A stretch of 16,054 bases of DNA, taken from the NCBI GenBank assembly GCA_900544945.1, contig UQXG01000035.1, positions 1 to 16,054 on the forward strand, read 5' to 3'. The notes under the pieces were generated by a model. The model did no database searches and had not been told where the DNA came from. It saw only the letters and a program-made list of their open reading frames with translations. A program made the position numbers and the translations under genes. Within the stretch, counting starts at the first letter, position 1. Each line of letters starts with the position of its first letter. Of this stretch, positions 1-6,538 are shown piece by piece. Origin of the DNA: an uncultured Eubacteriales bacterium. Lineage in GTDB: Bacteria > Bacillota > Clostridia > Oscillospirales > Oscillospiraceae.

Positions 1-2
1 AG

Positions 3-47
3 GTGGAAAAGACCCGCTGTTTGGGCGTGTTGACGGTTTTCAGATAG
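3..47 (+). CDS. possible 3' end of an unidentified upstream gene
   Basis: A reading frame open from the window edge ends with TAG at 45-47 (last residues VLTVFR), nine bases before a strong rho-independent terminator. That placement fits the tail of a plus-strand gene lying mostly outside the window. Fourteen codons are too few to identify it, and the frame could be chance. Confidence 0.2.
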   Translation: MEKTRCLGVLTVFR

Positions 48-55
48 ACCCTAAT

Positions 56-92
56 AAACGCCTCTTGCTTTTCTTCGCCAGAGGCGTTTTTT
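56..92 (+). terminator. rho-independent terminator
   Basis: A ten-base perfect inverted repeat (56-65 with 80-89, AAACGCCTCT / AGAGGCGTTT) is followed by a run of T ending at 92. It would end whatever plus-strand gene lies at the window edge. It sits where the N-terminal part of the recombinase would have to be, so it also marks the break in that gene. Confidence 0.75.
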
Positions 93-120
93 GTGTCAAT
101 ATTTCACCAAATTATTCCAG

Positions 121-249
121 ATGTACAAACTGCAGGCATGGCTTGGTCACAGCACAATCGGAACGGCAGCGAATATCTACACCCATTTGGACGAAAACAA
201 CAAGCTGTCTTCTGCCAATGCCATCATCGCAATCCTACCCGAAATGTAA
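121..249 (+). pseudogene. C-terminal remnant of a tyrosine recombinase/integrase
   Basis: The plus-strand frame from about 121 to the TAA at 247-249 reads QAWLGHSTIGTAANIYTHLD followed by a KLSSANAI-type tail. The LGH(S)xIxTxxxIYxHLD pattern is the end of the phage/ICE integrase catalytic domain: the H of LGH and the catalytic Y of IYTHL are both present. Only about 42 codons survive; upstream in the same frame there is no match, an in-frame stop at 31-33 and an unrelated terminator at 56-92, so the Arg-Lys-His-Arg part of the active site is gone and the protein cannot be functional. It ends 40 bp from the 3' end of tRNA-Leu, facing it, the usual position of an integrase beside its att site. 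I infer a decayed or deleted element. Confidence 0.8.
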
Positions 250-280
250 AAATCTCAGAGCAGAAAAACTGCTCTGAGAT
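246..280 (-). terminator. rho-independent terminator of the tRNA-Leu transcript
   Basis: A 12-base perfect inverted repeat (252-263 with 269-280, five-base loop). On the minus strand it is followed by TTTTT (the complement of A248-A252), placing a classic terminator nine bases after the tRNA 3' end. On the plus strand there is no T tract, so it serves the tRNA transcript; the integrase stop codon lies inside its U tract. Confidence 0.85.
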
Positions 281-288
281 CAGGAAAA

Positions 289-374
289 TGGTGCCGCTAA
301 CCGGACTCGAACCGGTACTGAATCGCTTCAGGTGGATTTTAAGTCCACTATGTCTACCATTCCATCATAGCGGC
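289..374 (-). tRNA. tRNA-Leu (anticodon UAA), intact
   Basis: Minus-strand sequence folds as a type II tRNA of 86 nt with encoded CCA: acceptor GCCGCTA paired with TAGCGGC, D-arm, anticodon stem GTGGA/TCCAC with loop CTTAAAA (anticodon TAA, decodes UUA and UUG), long variable arm CTGA...TCAG, and T-arm ACCGG/CCGGT with TTCGAGT loop. A terminator follows at once. No convincing promoter is visible between this gene and the broken copy upstream, so it probably depends on the promoter at 565-593 and on processing of a longer transcript. Confidence 0.95.
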
Positions 375-381
375 GTATTCA

Positions 382-440
382 ATCCCTTCAAATGAAGGGA
401 TATGAAGTTGGAGGGATGTGTTGGAGGGATGTTCCAACAC
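382..440. repeat. hairpins and 13-bp tandem repeat between the tRNA-Leu copies
   Basis: 382-401 is a nine-base inverted repeat with a two-base centre (ATCCCTTCA/TGAAGGGAT). 407-419 and 420-432 are identical 13-mers in tandem (GTTGGAGGGATGT). 418-425 pairs with 433-440 (GTGTTGGA/TCCAACAC, seven-base loop). None is followed by a T tract on either strand, so they are not obvious terminators. They lie in the precursor linking the broken and intact tRNAs and may guide its processing, or may simply be leftover element-end sequence. Confidence 0.6.
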
Positions 441-494
441 AGAGAAAAATCAAATTTCAAAAGCCCCGCTGTTTGCAAGCACAATTCGGATTGG

Positions 495-554
495 GTGCCG
501 GATTCAGCCCAGCGGATTTTAAGTCCGCGATGTCTACCATTCCATCATAGCGGC
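495..554 (-). pseudogene. broken tRNA-Leu (UAA), 5' half only
   Basis: The minus strand begins with the same acceptor 5' strand and D-arm as the intact tRNA-Leu, and an anticodon arm GCGGA-CTTAAAA-TCCGC with anticodon TAA. After the anticodon stem it runs into TGGGCTGAATCCGGCACCC and loses a recognisable T-arm and the TAGCGGC acceptor 3' strand. Positions 514-555 match 334-375 at 40 of 42 bases with an offset of exactly 180. It retains the promoter at 565-593. It looks like an internal deletion or element-junction remnant of a second tRNA-Leu gene; it cannot make a mature tRNA by the usual fold. Confidence 0.75.
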
Positions 555-564
555 GGCTTCGCTT

Positions 565-593
565 ATTTTAGCACAAGGTAGAGCAATCGTCAA
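565..593 (-). promoter_or_regulatory. sigma-A promoter of the tRNA-Leu transcript
   Basis: On the minus strand: -35 TTGACG (588-593), 17-bp spacer, -10 TAAAAT (565-570). Transcription would start about four bases before the broken tRNA-Leu and continue into the intact one. Confidence 0.85.
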
Positions 594-602
594 GTAACCG
601 AT

Positions 603-630
603 CAAAAATCGGCTGTGAAATGGGTCACAG
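603..630 (-). terminator. probable weak terminator of the dnaD-yfbR operon
   Basis: CTGTGA (613-618) pairs with TCACAG (625-630), and the stop codon of the last gene lies inside the second arm. On the minus strand the stem is followed after a few bases by TTTTTG. A second small hairpin (598-602 with 608-612) overlaps the T tract. The structure is short, and the tRNA-Leu -35 box begins only ten bases further on, so read-through into the tRNA unit is possible. Confidence 0.4.
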
Positions 631-1200
631 CTGGTCAAGATTCAGGGAAAAGGCTCCCAGACAATGCTCCACGAACCAATTCAGCTCCGGCCGATCCATA
701 GCCTGGATGGCCTCCCAGGTCTGCCGGGCGGCGGTGTCGAACTCGGTGTTCCCCGCCTTCTGCTCCTCCAGGCACTTGATGTGGGCGCTGAGCTTATCCG
801 CCCCCTTCACAATGGGCGCCAGAGCCTCGTCATCTTCCAGCACATCGTGCTCGTAGCTCGCCCGCAGCTCCGGTGGGAGCATATTCAGAAGCCGTTCCCC
901 GGCCACCCGTTCCACCTGCTTGTAGGCGGTTTTGATCTCCGGATTGTAGTACTTGATGGGGGTAGGCAGATCGCCGGTGAGAATTTCCGAAGCGTCGTGA
1001 TACAGTGCCGCCACCGCGCACCGGTCAGGATCCGGAGTAGGAAGCTTCAGCACATCCCGGCGAATCAGCGCCAGGGCGTGAGCCAGCACTGCCGTCTGAT
1101 AGCTGTGCTCGGCGATATTTTCGGAGAAAGTGTTGCGCATCAGCCCCCAGCGGGTGATGTAGCGCATCCGACCCAAAAGGGCGTAAAACTCATTTGCCAT
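625..1200 (-). CDS. yfbR: YfbR-like HD-domain 5'-deoxynucleotidase
   Basis: A 191-residue cytosolic HD-family phosphohydrolase, close in length and motif order to E. coli YfbR, which dephosphorylates deoxyribonucleoside 5'-monophosphates. Visible landmarks: R17-W18 near the N-terminus, H32 in ENIAEHS, the H68-D69 pair in LYHDASE, E72 and D77 in SEILTGDLPTP, and D135 in KGADKLSAHIKCLEE; these are the metal and phosphate ligands of the family. The ATG at 1200 is chosen because GAGGAAA stands 7 bases upstream and the YfbR alignment starts there; the frame stays open for 24 more codons upstream without homology. It overlaps the end of the HAD gene by 11 bp, which suggests translational coupling. 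Inferred role: nucleotide pool control next to replication genes. Confidence 0.9.
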   Translation of the reverse strand: MANEFYALLGRMRYITRWGLMRNTFSENIAEHSYQTAVLAHALALIRRDVLKLPTPDPDRCAVAALYHDASEILTGDLPTPIKYYNPEIKTAYKQVERVAGERLLNMLPPELRASYEHDVLEDDEALAPIVKGADKLSAHIKCLEEQKAGNTEFDTAARQTWEAIQAMDRPELNWFVEHCLGAFSLNLDQL

Positions 1201-1837
1201 GGACGATTTCCTCAATCTTTTTGGGTAAATCCCGGGGATTTTCGCAGAAATGGCAGCCGCCCTCCCGGGCAATTTCCATCCGATCCCGGAATCCCCAGAG
1301 CACGCTCAGGCAGGGCACTCCGGCATTTTTCGCCGTGCGCACGTCCACCTCGCTGTCGCCGACGTACACGCAGGTATCCACGCCGATTTCCCGGCAGGCC
1401 TTAAAAATCATATCCGGTGCGGGCTTTCGGGGGCAGTCTGCCGTCTCCCCCAGGGCGTACAGTCCCGGAAACAAATCGGCACACAGAGCCTTCACCGCGG
1501 CATCCGGCTTATTGGACACGATGGCAATGGGATAATGCTCCCTCAGCTGTGCCAGTGCCTCCAAAATGCCCTCATAGGGTCGGGTCTTGATCTGGCAGTG
1601 GGCGGTGTAATAGGGCTTGTAGACCCCCAGCACCCGCAGAACCTCCTCTCGGGGCGTACCCTCGGGAAGGGAGGTGCGCAACTGATGTTCCGCCCCGTTG
1701 CCCACAGATTTGCGCATCTGCTCCAGGGTTCTGGGCGGGTAGCCGCACTGAGCTAAGGCGTAGTTAGCCGCGTCCAGCAAGTCCTCCAGGGTATTCAGCA
1801 GAGTTCCGTCCAGGTCGAATAAAATTCCAGTTTTCAT
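1190..1837 (-). CDS. HAD-family phosphatase, phosphoglycolate phosphatase (Gph)-like
   Basis: A 215-residue HAD hydrolase with all four motifs: I FDLDGT (nucleophile D8, acid D10), II VSNKP (S108), III K138 in PRKPAPD, and IV GDSEVD (D161, D165). A helical cap lies between motifs I and II (about residues 16-85), the C1 arrangement of phosphoglycolate phosphatase, beta-phosphoglucomutase and pyrophosphatase PpaX. The exact substrate cannot be read from the sequence; Gph-like or PpaX-like are the best guesses. It starts one base after the stop of the helicase-loader gene, with its GAGG inside that gene's last codons, and its end overlaps the YfbR-like gene, so it is a mid-operon gene. Confidence 0.88.
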   Translation of the reverse strand: MKTGILFDLDGTLLNTLEDLLDAANYALAQCGYPPRTLEQMRKSVGNGAEHQLRTSLPEGTPREEVLRVLGVYKPYYTAHCQIKTRPYEGILEALAQLREHYPIAIVSNKPDAAVKALCADLFPGLYALGETADCPRKPAPDMIFKACREIGVDTCVYVGDSEVDVRTAKNAGVPCLSVLWGFRDRMEIAREGGCHFCENPRDLPKKIEEIVHGK

Positions 1838-1838
1838 C

Positions 1839-2822
1839 TTACAATCCTCGATTTTTCAGTACCCGAATGTCCTCGCCCACGAAGGGTACACGCTTGTAGC
1901 TCCCCCGGAGTCTGGAAGCAATTTGAGGGGTATAACGACGTGAAATATCCTCAGTAGTGAGATTGGTAGAAATAATAGTGGGCTTCTCTGCTAAAAGTCG
2001 GTCATTGATGAGACTGTAAAGCGCCACATTAGTGAACTGGCCACTCATCTCTGTGCCAAGATCGTCCAGAATCAGCAAATCACAGTCCAGAAACTTAGCC
2101 GCCTCCCTGCGCGTCTCCTCAGTGGGACTGAATTTGGCCTGTTCCAGTTTACCAAACAAGTGTCCCGCAGTTTCATAAGCTACACTATACCCCCGGTCTG
2201 CCACTGCTCTGGCGATACAAGCAGACAAAAAGGTCTTTCCTAGACCCGTATTACCAGAAAATAGTAGATTGTCAGATTTTAGTGAGAAAAACATGGCGTA
2301 TGCCCGACAGTCCTTCAGATTCTTTTCCATAATAGTTCGAGGACTGATGCCATATTTGGGATCCACCTTATCCGGGTACAATGTTAAGTCAAAATGGCTG
2401 AAGCTGTCCCGGGATCCAGAAAGAATAGATACCTCCTTTTTCTGCTCCTGGCGGCACAGTTCCGCCAGGCACTCGCACATATTGGAGCCAATATAGCCGC
2501 TGCCGCCGCACTTGTCGCAGATGGGGCTGTCGTCTAAGTACCCCTCCTCGAAATTCTCCATTGCCAGAATGGCTCGCTCCTGCTGAAGCTCCAGATTCTC
2601 AAGCCTTGCCTTTTCCAGCAGCTCCCGGCCGTCGCCGCCCTGCAAAAAGGCCGCCTGGGCCGCCTGCGCCATGGTTCTGCGCAGCTGAATGTCGATTTCC
2701 TGGATTCGGGGCACCCGGGCATAGGCTACCGCCAGGTGCTGCCGGTTCTCCGATTCCCGATCCTCCTTAGCCTGAGCCAATCTGGCTCGCGCCCGACGAA
2801 CCACATCAGAACTGTATCCCAT
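1839..2822 (-). CDS. DnaC/DnaI-like helicase loader, AAA+ ATPase
   Basis: A 327-residue primosomal protein. Residues 1-95 are helical and charged. A zinc-ribbon-like cluster follows (C102, C105, C116, C118), then an AAA+ core with Walker A GNTGLGKT (190-197), Walker B LLILDDLGTE (249-258), sensor-1 STNL (285-288) and a C-terminal SRL arginine region (303-305). This is the architecture of DnaI/DnaC proteins that load the replicative helicase onto single-stranded DNA. An N-terminal helicase-binding domain followed by Zn-binding cysteines is typical of DnaI. The ATG at 2822 is preceded by GGAGGG at an 8-base distance, overlapping the end of the DnaD gene three bases away. Location directly after a DnaD-domain gene supports the primosome role. 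A phage or transposon-type DnaC is less likely in this setting. Confidence 0.9.
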   Translation of the reverse strand: MGYSSDVVRRARARLAQAKEDRESENRQHLAVAYARVPRIQEIDIQLRRTMAQAAQAAFLQGGDGRELLEKARLENLELQQERAILAMENFEEGYLDDSPICDKCGGSGYIGSNMCECLAELCRQEQKKEVSILSGSRDSFSHFDLTLYPDKVDPKYGISPRTIMEKNLKDCRAYAMFFSLKSDNLLFSGNTGLGKTFLSACIARAVADRGYSVAYETAGHLFGKLEQAKFSPTEETRREAAKFLDCDLLILDDLGTEMSGQFTNVALYSLINDRLLAEKPTIISTNLTTEDISRRYTPQIASRLRGSYKRVPFVGEDIRVLKNRGL

Positions 2823-2825
2823 TGT

Positions 2826-3704
2826 TTATCCCTCCTGGAACATCCGTTTAATCGCAGCTGCTTCGTCTTCATCCAACTCCCGGTGGCGAGTACCACTATC
2901 CTGCTTTTTATCCCCAGAGCGCACGTCCTCCGCCGTCCGAAGGCCCTGGTCGTGCCAACGCTGCAAAATCTTGTTCATGTACGCCCAGTTGAGCCCGCCG
3001 GTATTCAGGCAGGTACGCTCGTATGCCATGGAAATCAGCTCCTCGGACAAATCCATGTCCAGCCAGGCCTTGGCGTACCGCTCCTCCGCCCCGGTCAGGC
3101 TCCTGCCATGAATCTGAAGCAGGCCCATCAGTCGGGAAATCCGGGAATTGCGGACGTTTTCCTTCTGAATAAAGGCGGCGGCATCCTCCACGCTCTCGAT
3201 GCCCTGCTCAGCCCAGGCATAGGCCTCCTTCTCGATGGCGCGAAGGCTTGGATTGCGCAGGCTTCCCTTCCGCCGGGCCCGATCCTTGCAGTAGCACACC
3301 AGCACGGACACCAGCTCCGGGGTCATGCCCAGATAGCGGACAAAGCCCAGGAGGATTTTCAGCTCCTCGGTGTTCAGGCTCCGACCCAGCAGCCGCTGAA
3401 CCTCGCCGTAAAGGCCCCGGAAGTCCCCGTCGCCGTCCATAGCCTGAAGCACATCCCGCTCGGAGTAGCTGGGACGCTCTCCGGGGGCAATGTGGCTCAC
3501 CCGGTCGTCCAGCATCAGGCCCAGCTGCCGCAGGGTGGCCTCGGCACAGCCAAGGCGGGACTCGCTCATATGCAGTTCCGCCCCGGCGTTTTTCCAGTCG
3601 TTGCCGCTGCGGGTGTATAAGTACAAAAGCGCCGCGTCCGGGCTGGCCGCGGACAGGAGCAGGCGCATATCCTTCTGTGAAATTTTCAGTTCTTCGGTCA
3701 TCAT
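2826..3704 (-). CDS. DnaD/DnaB-type replication initiation protein
   Basis: A 292-residue protein with a winged-helix-like N-terminal part (about 1-80) and two DnaD-type helical repeats: about 92-170 (LNTEELKILLGF...AIEKEAYAWAEQGI) and about 200-262, the second with the YxxxIxxxW signature (YMNKILQRW, about 242-250) of the ssDNA-binding DnaD domain. Firmicute DnaB/DnaD proteins remodel DNA at oriC and at stalled forks and help the loader place the helicase; the loader gene is the next gene. The frame opens at a GTG (3719), but the ribosome site GAGGA falls inside that extension, 8 bases before the ATG at 3704, so the ATG is preferred; an adjacent ATG at 3701 is also possible. First gene of the operon, with its own promoter. 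Confidence 0.88.
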   Translation of the reverse strand: MMTEELKISQKDMRLLLSAASPDAALLYLYTRSGNDWKNAGAELHMSESRLGCAEATLRQLGLMLDDRVSHIAPGERPSYSERDVLQAMDGDGDFRGLYGEVQRLLGRSLNTEELKILLGFVRYLGMTPELVSVLVCYCKDRARRKGSLRNPSLRAIEKEAYAWAEQGIESVEDAAAFIQKENVRNSRISRLMGLLQIHGRSLTGAEERYAKAWLDMDLSEELISMAYERTCLNTGGLNWAYMNKILQRWHDQGLRTAEDVRSGDKKQDSGTRHRELDEDEAAAIKRMFQEG

Positions 3705-3739
3705 CGGGCTCTTCCTCACAAATTTCGCTATCGATAAGC

Positions 3740-3768
3740 ATTATAGCACATTTTTCTCCCGGGGACAA
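3740..3768 (-). promoter_or_regulatory. sigma-A promoter of the dnaD operon
   Basis: Minus strand: -35 TTGTCC (3763-3768), 17-bp spacer, -10 TATAAT (3740-3745), about 36 bp upstream of the chosen ATG. Confidence 0.8.
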
Positions 3769-3833
3769 CGGAATTTCGAGGAAGTTTTCCGAAAAATCCG
3801 AAGCGGCATAATATGACGGCTTCCGACGCGAAA

Positions 3834-3859
3834 CGGCGCGGTGCAAAAGCACCGCGCCG
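3834..3859 (-). terminator. terminator hairpin after the rnf operon
   Basis: An 11-base perfect GC-rich inverted repeat (3834-3844 with 3849-3859, AAAA centre) starts 15 bases after the rnfB stop. Downstream on the minus strand there is only GTTTCG, a short T tract, so termination may be partial; it separates rnf from the dnaD promoter. Confidence 0.7.
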
Positions 3860-3873
3860 CTAACCCATGAAAT

Positions 3874-4740
3874 TTACTCCGCGGGGGTGGTGATGACGGG
3901 AGCGGGCTCGCCCAGCTCCTCCACCTTGGAGTTCTTGATCAGACCCTTGGGGCAGACCTCGGCACACTTGCCGCAGTTGTCACACTTGGTGTAGTCGATC
4001 ACCGCGTGGTTCTTCTCGACGGTGATGGCACCATTGGGGCAGTTCTTGGCGCACTTGCCGCAGCCGATGCAGCCCACGGAGCAGGCTCGGTTGGTGGTAG
4101 AGCCCTTGGCCAGGGAGTTACAGGCAATGACCACATTCCGGCCAGGCTCCACGGGGATGATGAGCTTTCTGGGGCACACATTGGCGCAGGCCATACAGCC
4201 AACGCACAGGGTCTCGTCCACAACAGCCACGCCGTTTTTCACGGAGATGGCGCCGTACTTACAAGCCTTGGTGCAGGTGCCGTAGCCCAGGCAGCCATAC
4301 TTGCAGGACAGAGGGCCGCTGCCGCCCACCTTGGAGGCGGCCAGGCAGTCGTGGAAGCCCTCGTAATGCGCCTTCATCTTGGCGCCATGGGTCTGGTTAC
4401 CCTCGGCATCGTAGGTTCTGGCACCGGAGCAGCACACGAGCGCCACCTTCCGGGTAACTTCCGCAGCCTCCACGCCCATAATGGCCGCCATGGCCTTGGC
4501 GCACTCGTTGCCGCCGGAGGCACACTTGCCGATGGGAGCCTCGCCCTTGAACACCGCTTCTGCATAGGCAGAGCAGCCGGCGAAGCCGCAGCCGCCGCAG
4601 TTGGCACCGGGCAGGCACGCGTTCAGCTCGTCCAGCCGGGGGTCGGTCTCCACATAGAAAATCTTGGAAGCGGCAGCCAGCACCAGTCCGAATACCAGTC
4701 CCAGACCGCCCAGAATTCCAATCGCAATCAAAATATCCAT
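3874..4740 (-). CDS. rnfB: RnfB, ferredoxin-like subunit of the Rnf complex
   Basis: A 288-residue membrane-anchored iron-sulfur protein that takes electrons from reduced ferredoxin. One N-terminal membrane helix (about 3-25) is followed by the Fes-type [4Fe-4S] motif (C42, C48, C51, C56 in CLPGANCGGCGFAGC), then a cysteine group C146/C150/C156/C160 and three CxxCxxCxxxC ferredoxin motifs starting at C179, C224 and C253. Many clusters in one chain is the clostridial RnfB form. The tail after the last cluster is about 24 residues. The frame opens two codons earlier at TTG, but AGGAGG is 8 bases from the ATG at 4740, so that ATG is used. Last gene of rnfCDGEAB, 13 bp after rnfA. Confidence 0.97.
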   Translation of the reverse strand: MDILIAIGILGGLGLVFGLVLAAASKIFYVETDPRLDELNACLPGANCGGCGFAGCSAYAEAVFKGEAPIGKCASGGNECAKAMAAIMGVEAAEVTRKVALVCCSGARTYDAEGNQTHGAKMKAHYEGFHDCLAASKVGGSGPLSCKYGCLGYGTCTKACKYGAISVKNGVAVVDETLCVGCMACANVCPRKLIIPVEPGRNVVIACNSLAKGSTTNRACSVGCIGCGKCAKNCPNGAITVEKNHAVIDYTKCDNCGKCAEVCPKGLIKNSKVEELGEPAPVITTPAE

Positions 4741-4753
4741 TTTCAACTCCTCC

Positions 4754-5332
4754 TTAGAAAATCTTCAGACCGGAGAAGCCCATGAACGCCAGAGCCAGCA
4801 GACCTGCGGAAATCAGCGCAATGGGGAAGCCCTTGAAGCACTCCGGGCAGTCGCTCTTGTCCACCCGCTCCCGGACGGAAGCGAACAGCACAATTGCCAG
4901 GGTGAAGCCCAGGCCGCCGGCCGCGCCGTTGACCACGCTTAGCAGGAAATTGTAGCCCTGCTGCACGTTCACCAGCACCACGCCCAGAACGGCGCAGTTG
5001 GTAGTGATCAGGGGCAGGAACACGCCAAGAGCCTTATACAGGGCGGGAACGAACTTCTTCAGGAACATTTCCACCACCTGCACCAGAGCGGCAATGACCA
5101 GGATGAAGGCCACGGTCTGCATATAGTCCAGACCCAGAGCCACCAGCAAAAGGTTAATCAGGTAGCAGGCCGCGGAGGCCAGTGCCATGACGAAGGTAAC
5201 CGCCATGCCCATACCCAGGGCAGTGTCGATTTTCTTGGAAACGCCCATAAAGGGGCAGATGCCGTAGAATTTTACAAGAATGAAGTTCTGGCTCAGCAGA
5301 GCGCTGAGGAGAATACCGAAAATCGCCTCCAT
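4754..5332 (-). CDS. rnfA: RnfA, membrane subunit of the Rnf complex
   Basis: A 192-residue integral membrane protein with six predicted helices, a homologue of RnfE and NqrE. The invariant cysteines are present: C26 in YGICPFMG and C113 in TTNCAVLG. In Rnf and Nqr structures these, with the matching pair in RnfE/NqrD, hold a [2Fe-2S] cluster inside the membrane, bridging electron flow between cytosolic and outer-face carriers. Its ATG overlaps the rnfE stop by one base (TAATG), with GGAGG ten bases upstream inside rnfE, so translation of the two is coupled, as expected for a heterodimer needing equal amounts. Confidence 0.97.
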   Translation of the reverse strand: MEAIFGILLSALLSQNFILVKFYGICPFMGVSKKIDTALGMGMAVTFVMALASAACYLINLLLVALGLDYMQTVAFILVIAALVQVVEMFLKKFVPALYKALGVFLPLITTNCAVLGVVLVNVQQGYNFLLSVVNGAAGGLGFTLAIVLFASVRERVDKSDCPECFKGFPIALISAGLLALAFMGFSGLKIF

Positions 5333-5976
5333 TACTTCGCCGCCTCCTTCTTCTTATTCTTCTTTTCCAGGGTCTTCATCAGCTTCTGGGAGCCGGCAAT
5401 GACGAAGCCCAGCACCAGGAAGCCGCCCACGGGCATGACCATCTGCATGGCGGGGAACTGGGCAGGAATCAGGCGAATGCCCTCGCCGCCATTGAGAATG
5501 CCGCCGCCGAAGGTGCCGCTGCCCAGCAGCTCCCGGATGACGCAGACGATGATCAGGGAGCAGGTGTAGCCGATGCCCTGGCACAGGCCGTCCACGGCGG
5601 AAGCCGCCACGCTGTTCTTGGAGGCGAAGGCTTCCGCCCGACCCAGGACGATGCAGTTGACCACGATCAGCGGGATGAACACGCCCAAAGACGCGGACAG
5701 TGCCGGGATGAAGGCCTGCAGGGACAGGTCAACCACCGTAACGAATCCCGCGATGATGGTGATGTAGGCCGCGATTCGGATCTGGGAGGGGATGAAGTTC
5801 CGCAGGGCGGAAATGAGGATGTTGGAGCAGGTGAGAATCACCGTTACCGCCAGACCCATGCCGATGCCGTTGAAGAGGCTGGTGGTGATGGCCAGGGTGG
5901 AGCACATGCCCAGCAGCTGGACGGTAACCGGGTTCTTGGTCAGCAGTCCCTCTTTGAATTGTTTCTTAAAATCCAT
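5332..5976 (-). CDS. rnfE: RnfE, membrane subunit of the Rnf complex
   Basis: A 214-residue integral membrane protein, paralogue of RnfA in inverted orientation. C25 (LLGMCSTLA) and C108 (VVNCIVLG) are the cysteines that complete the intramembrane [2Fe-2S] site with RnfA. It has six predicted helices and a lysine-rich cytosolic tail (KKNKKKEAAK). Start ATG at 5976 has AAGGAGGT at 7 bases. It lies 13 bp after rnfG. Confidence 0.97.
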   Translation of the reverse strand: MDFKKQFKEGLLTKNPVTVQLLGMCSTLAITTSLFNGIGMGLAVTVILTCSNILISALRNFIPSQIRIAAYITIIAGFVTVVDLSLQAFIPALSASLGVFIPLIVVNCIVLGRAEAFASKNSVAASAVDGLCQGIGYTCSLIIVCVIRELLGSGTFGGGILNGGEGIRLIPAQFPAMQMVMPVGGFLVLGFVIAGSQKLMKTLEKKNKKKEAAK

Positions 5977-5989
5977 AGAACATACCTCC

Positions 5990-6538
5990 TTAACCCAAAG
6001 CGGCAGCCACGCTCAGCGCGGCGTTCACGCCGGAGCACACCGCCCGGGAGGTGATGGTCGCGCCGGTGAGGGCGTCCACCTGACCGCCGTCCTTCTTCAC
6101 GGACACATTGCCGCTCATGCCGACGAACTGGTCACGGAAGGCGTTGCCCGCGGTGGTCTGAGCCGCCGCAACGGCGCCCAGGCCGGCAGTCTCCGTGTGG
6201 TTGACGATGGAAATACCCAGCACCTTTCCGTCGGTGCCCACACCCACCATCATGGTGACGGTGCCGTTAAAGCCGGAGGGCATAACCTCTACGGCATAGC
6301 CTGCGTCACCCTTGTAAACCTTGCCGACCAGGCCGGTGTCATCGGTATAATCCACCTGCTGGCCGCCGCCGGGCAGGACAGCCTCAACAGCCGCCTGGGT
6401 TTTCTCCTCGTTCTGAGCCGCGATTCTGGGTGCGGTCACGGAGTTCACCGCTGCCAGCAGCGCGGCAACCACTGCCGTAATCAGCAGCAGGGTGATGGTC
6501 AGGCGGGCAATGTAATGTACATTGGATTCTGTTTTCAT
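5990..6538 (-). CDS. rnfG: RnfG, covalent-FMN subunit of the Rnf complex
   Basis: A 182-residue protein with one N-terminal membrane helix (about 11-33) and an FMN-binding domain facing outside. The flavin attachment motif is TGAT (158-161) in DALTGATITSRAV; FMN is attached through a phosphoester to the last Thr (T161) in NqrC/RnfG relatives. The segment GxxHxETxGLG (NHTETAGLGAV, 113-123) is the conserved flavin-domain stretch. The ATG overlaps the rnfD stop by four bases (ATGA), indicating coupling. Confidence 0.96.
   Translation of the reverse strand: MKTESNVHYIARLTITLLLITAVVAALLAAVNSVTAPRIAAQNEEKTQAAVEAVLPGGGQQVDYTDDTGLVGKVYKGDAGYAVEVMPSGFNGTVTMMVGVGTDGKVLGISIVNHTETAGLGAVAAAQTTAGNAFRDQFVGMSGNVSVKKDGGQVDALTGATITSRAVCSGVNAALSVAAALG

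Noticed and set aside
3705..3719. GTG start for the DnaD-domain gene
   Set aside because: The Shine-Dalgarno GAGGA lies inside this extension and points to the ATG at 3704.
4741..4746. TTG start for rnfB
   Set aside because: AGGAGG is optimally placed for the ATG at 4740 and too close for the TTG.
4006..4785. Open frame of 259 codons on the plus strand opposite rnfB
   Set aside because: Gly/Ala/His-rich shadow of the Cys-rich rnfB reading frame; no start signal.
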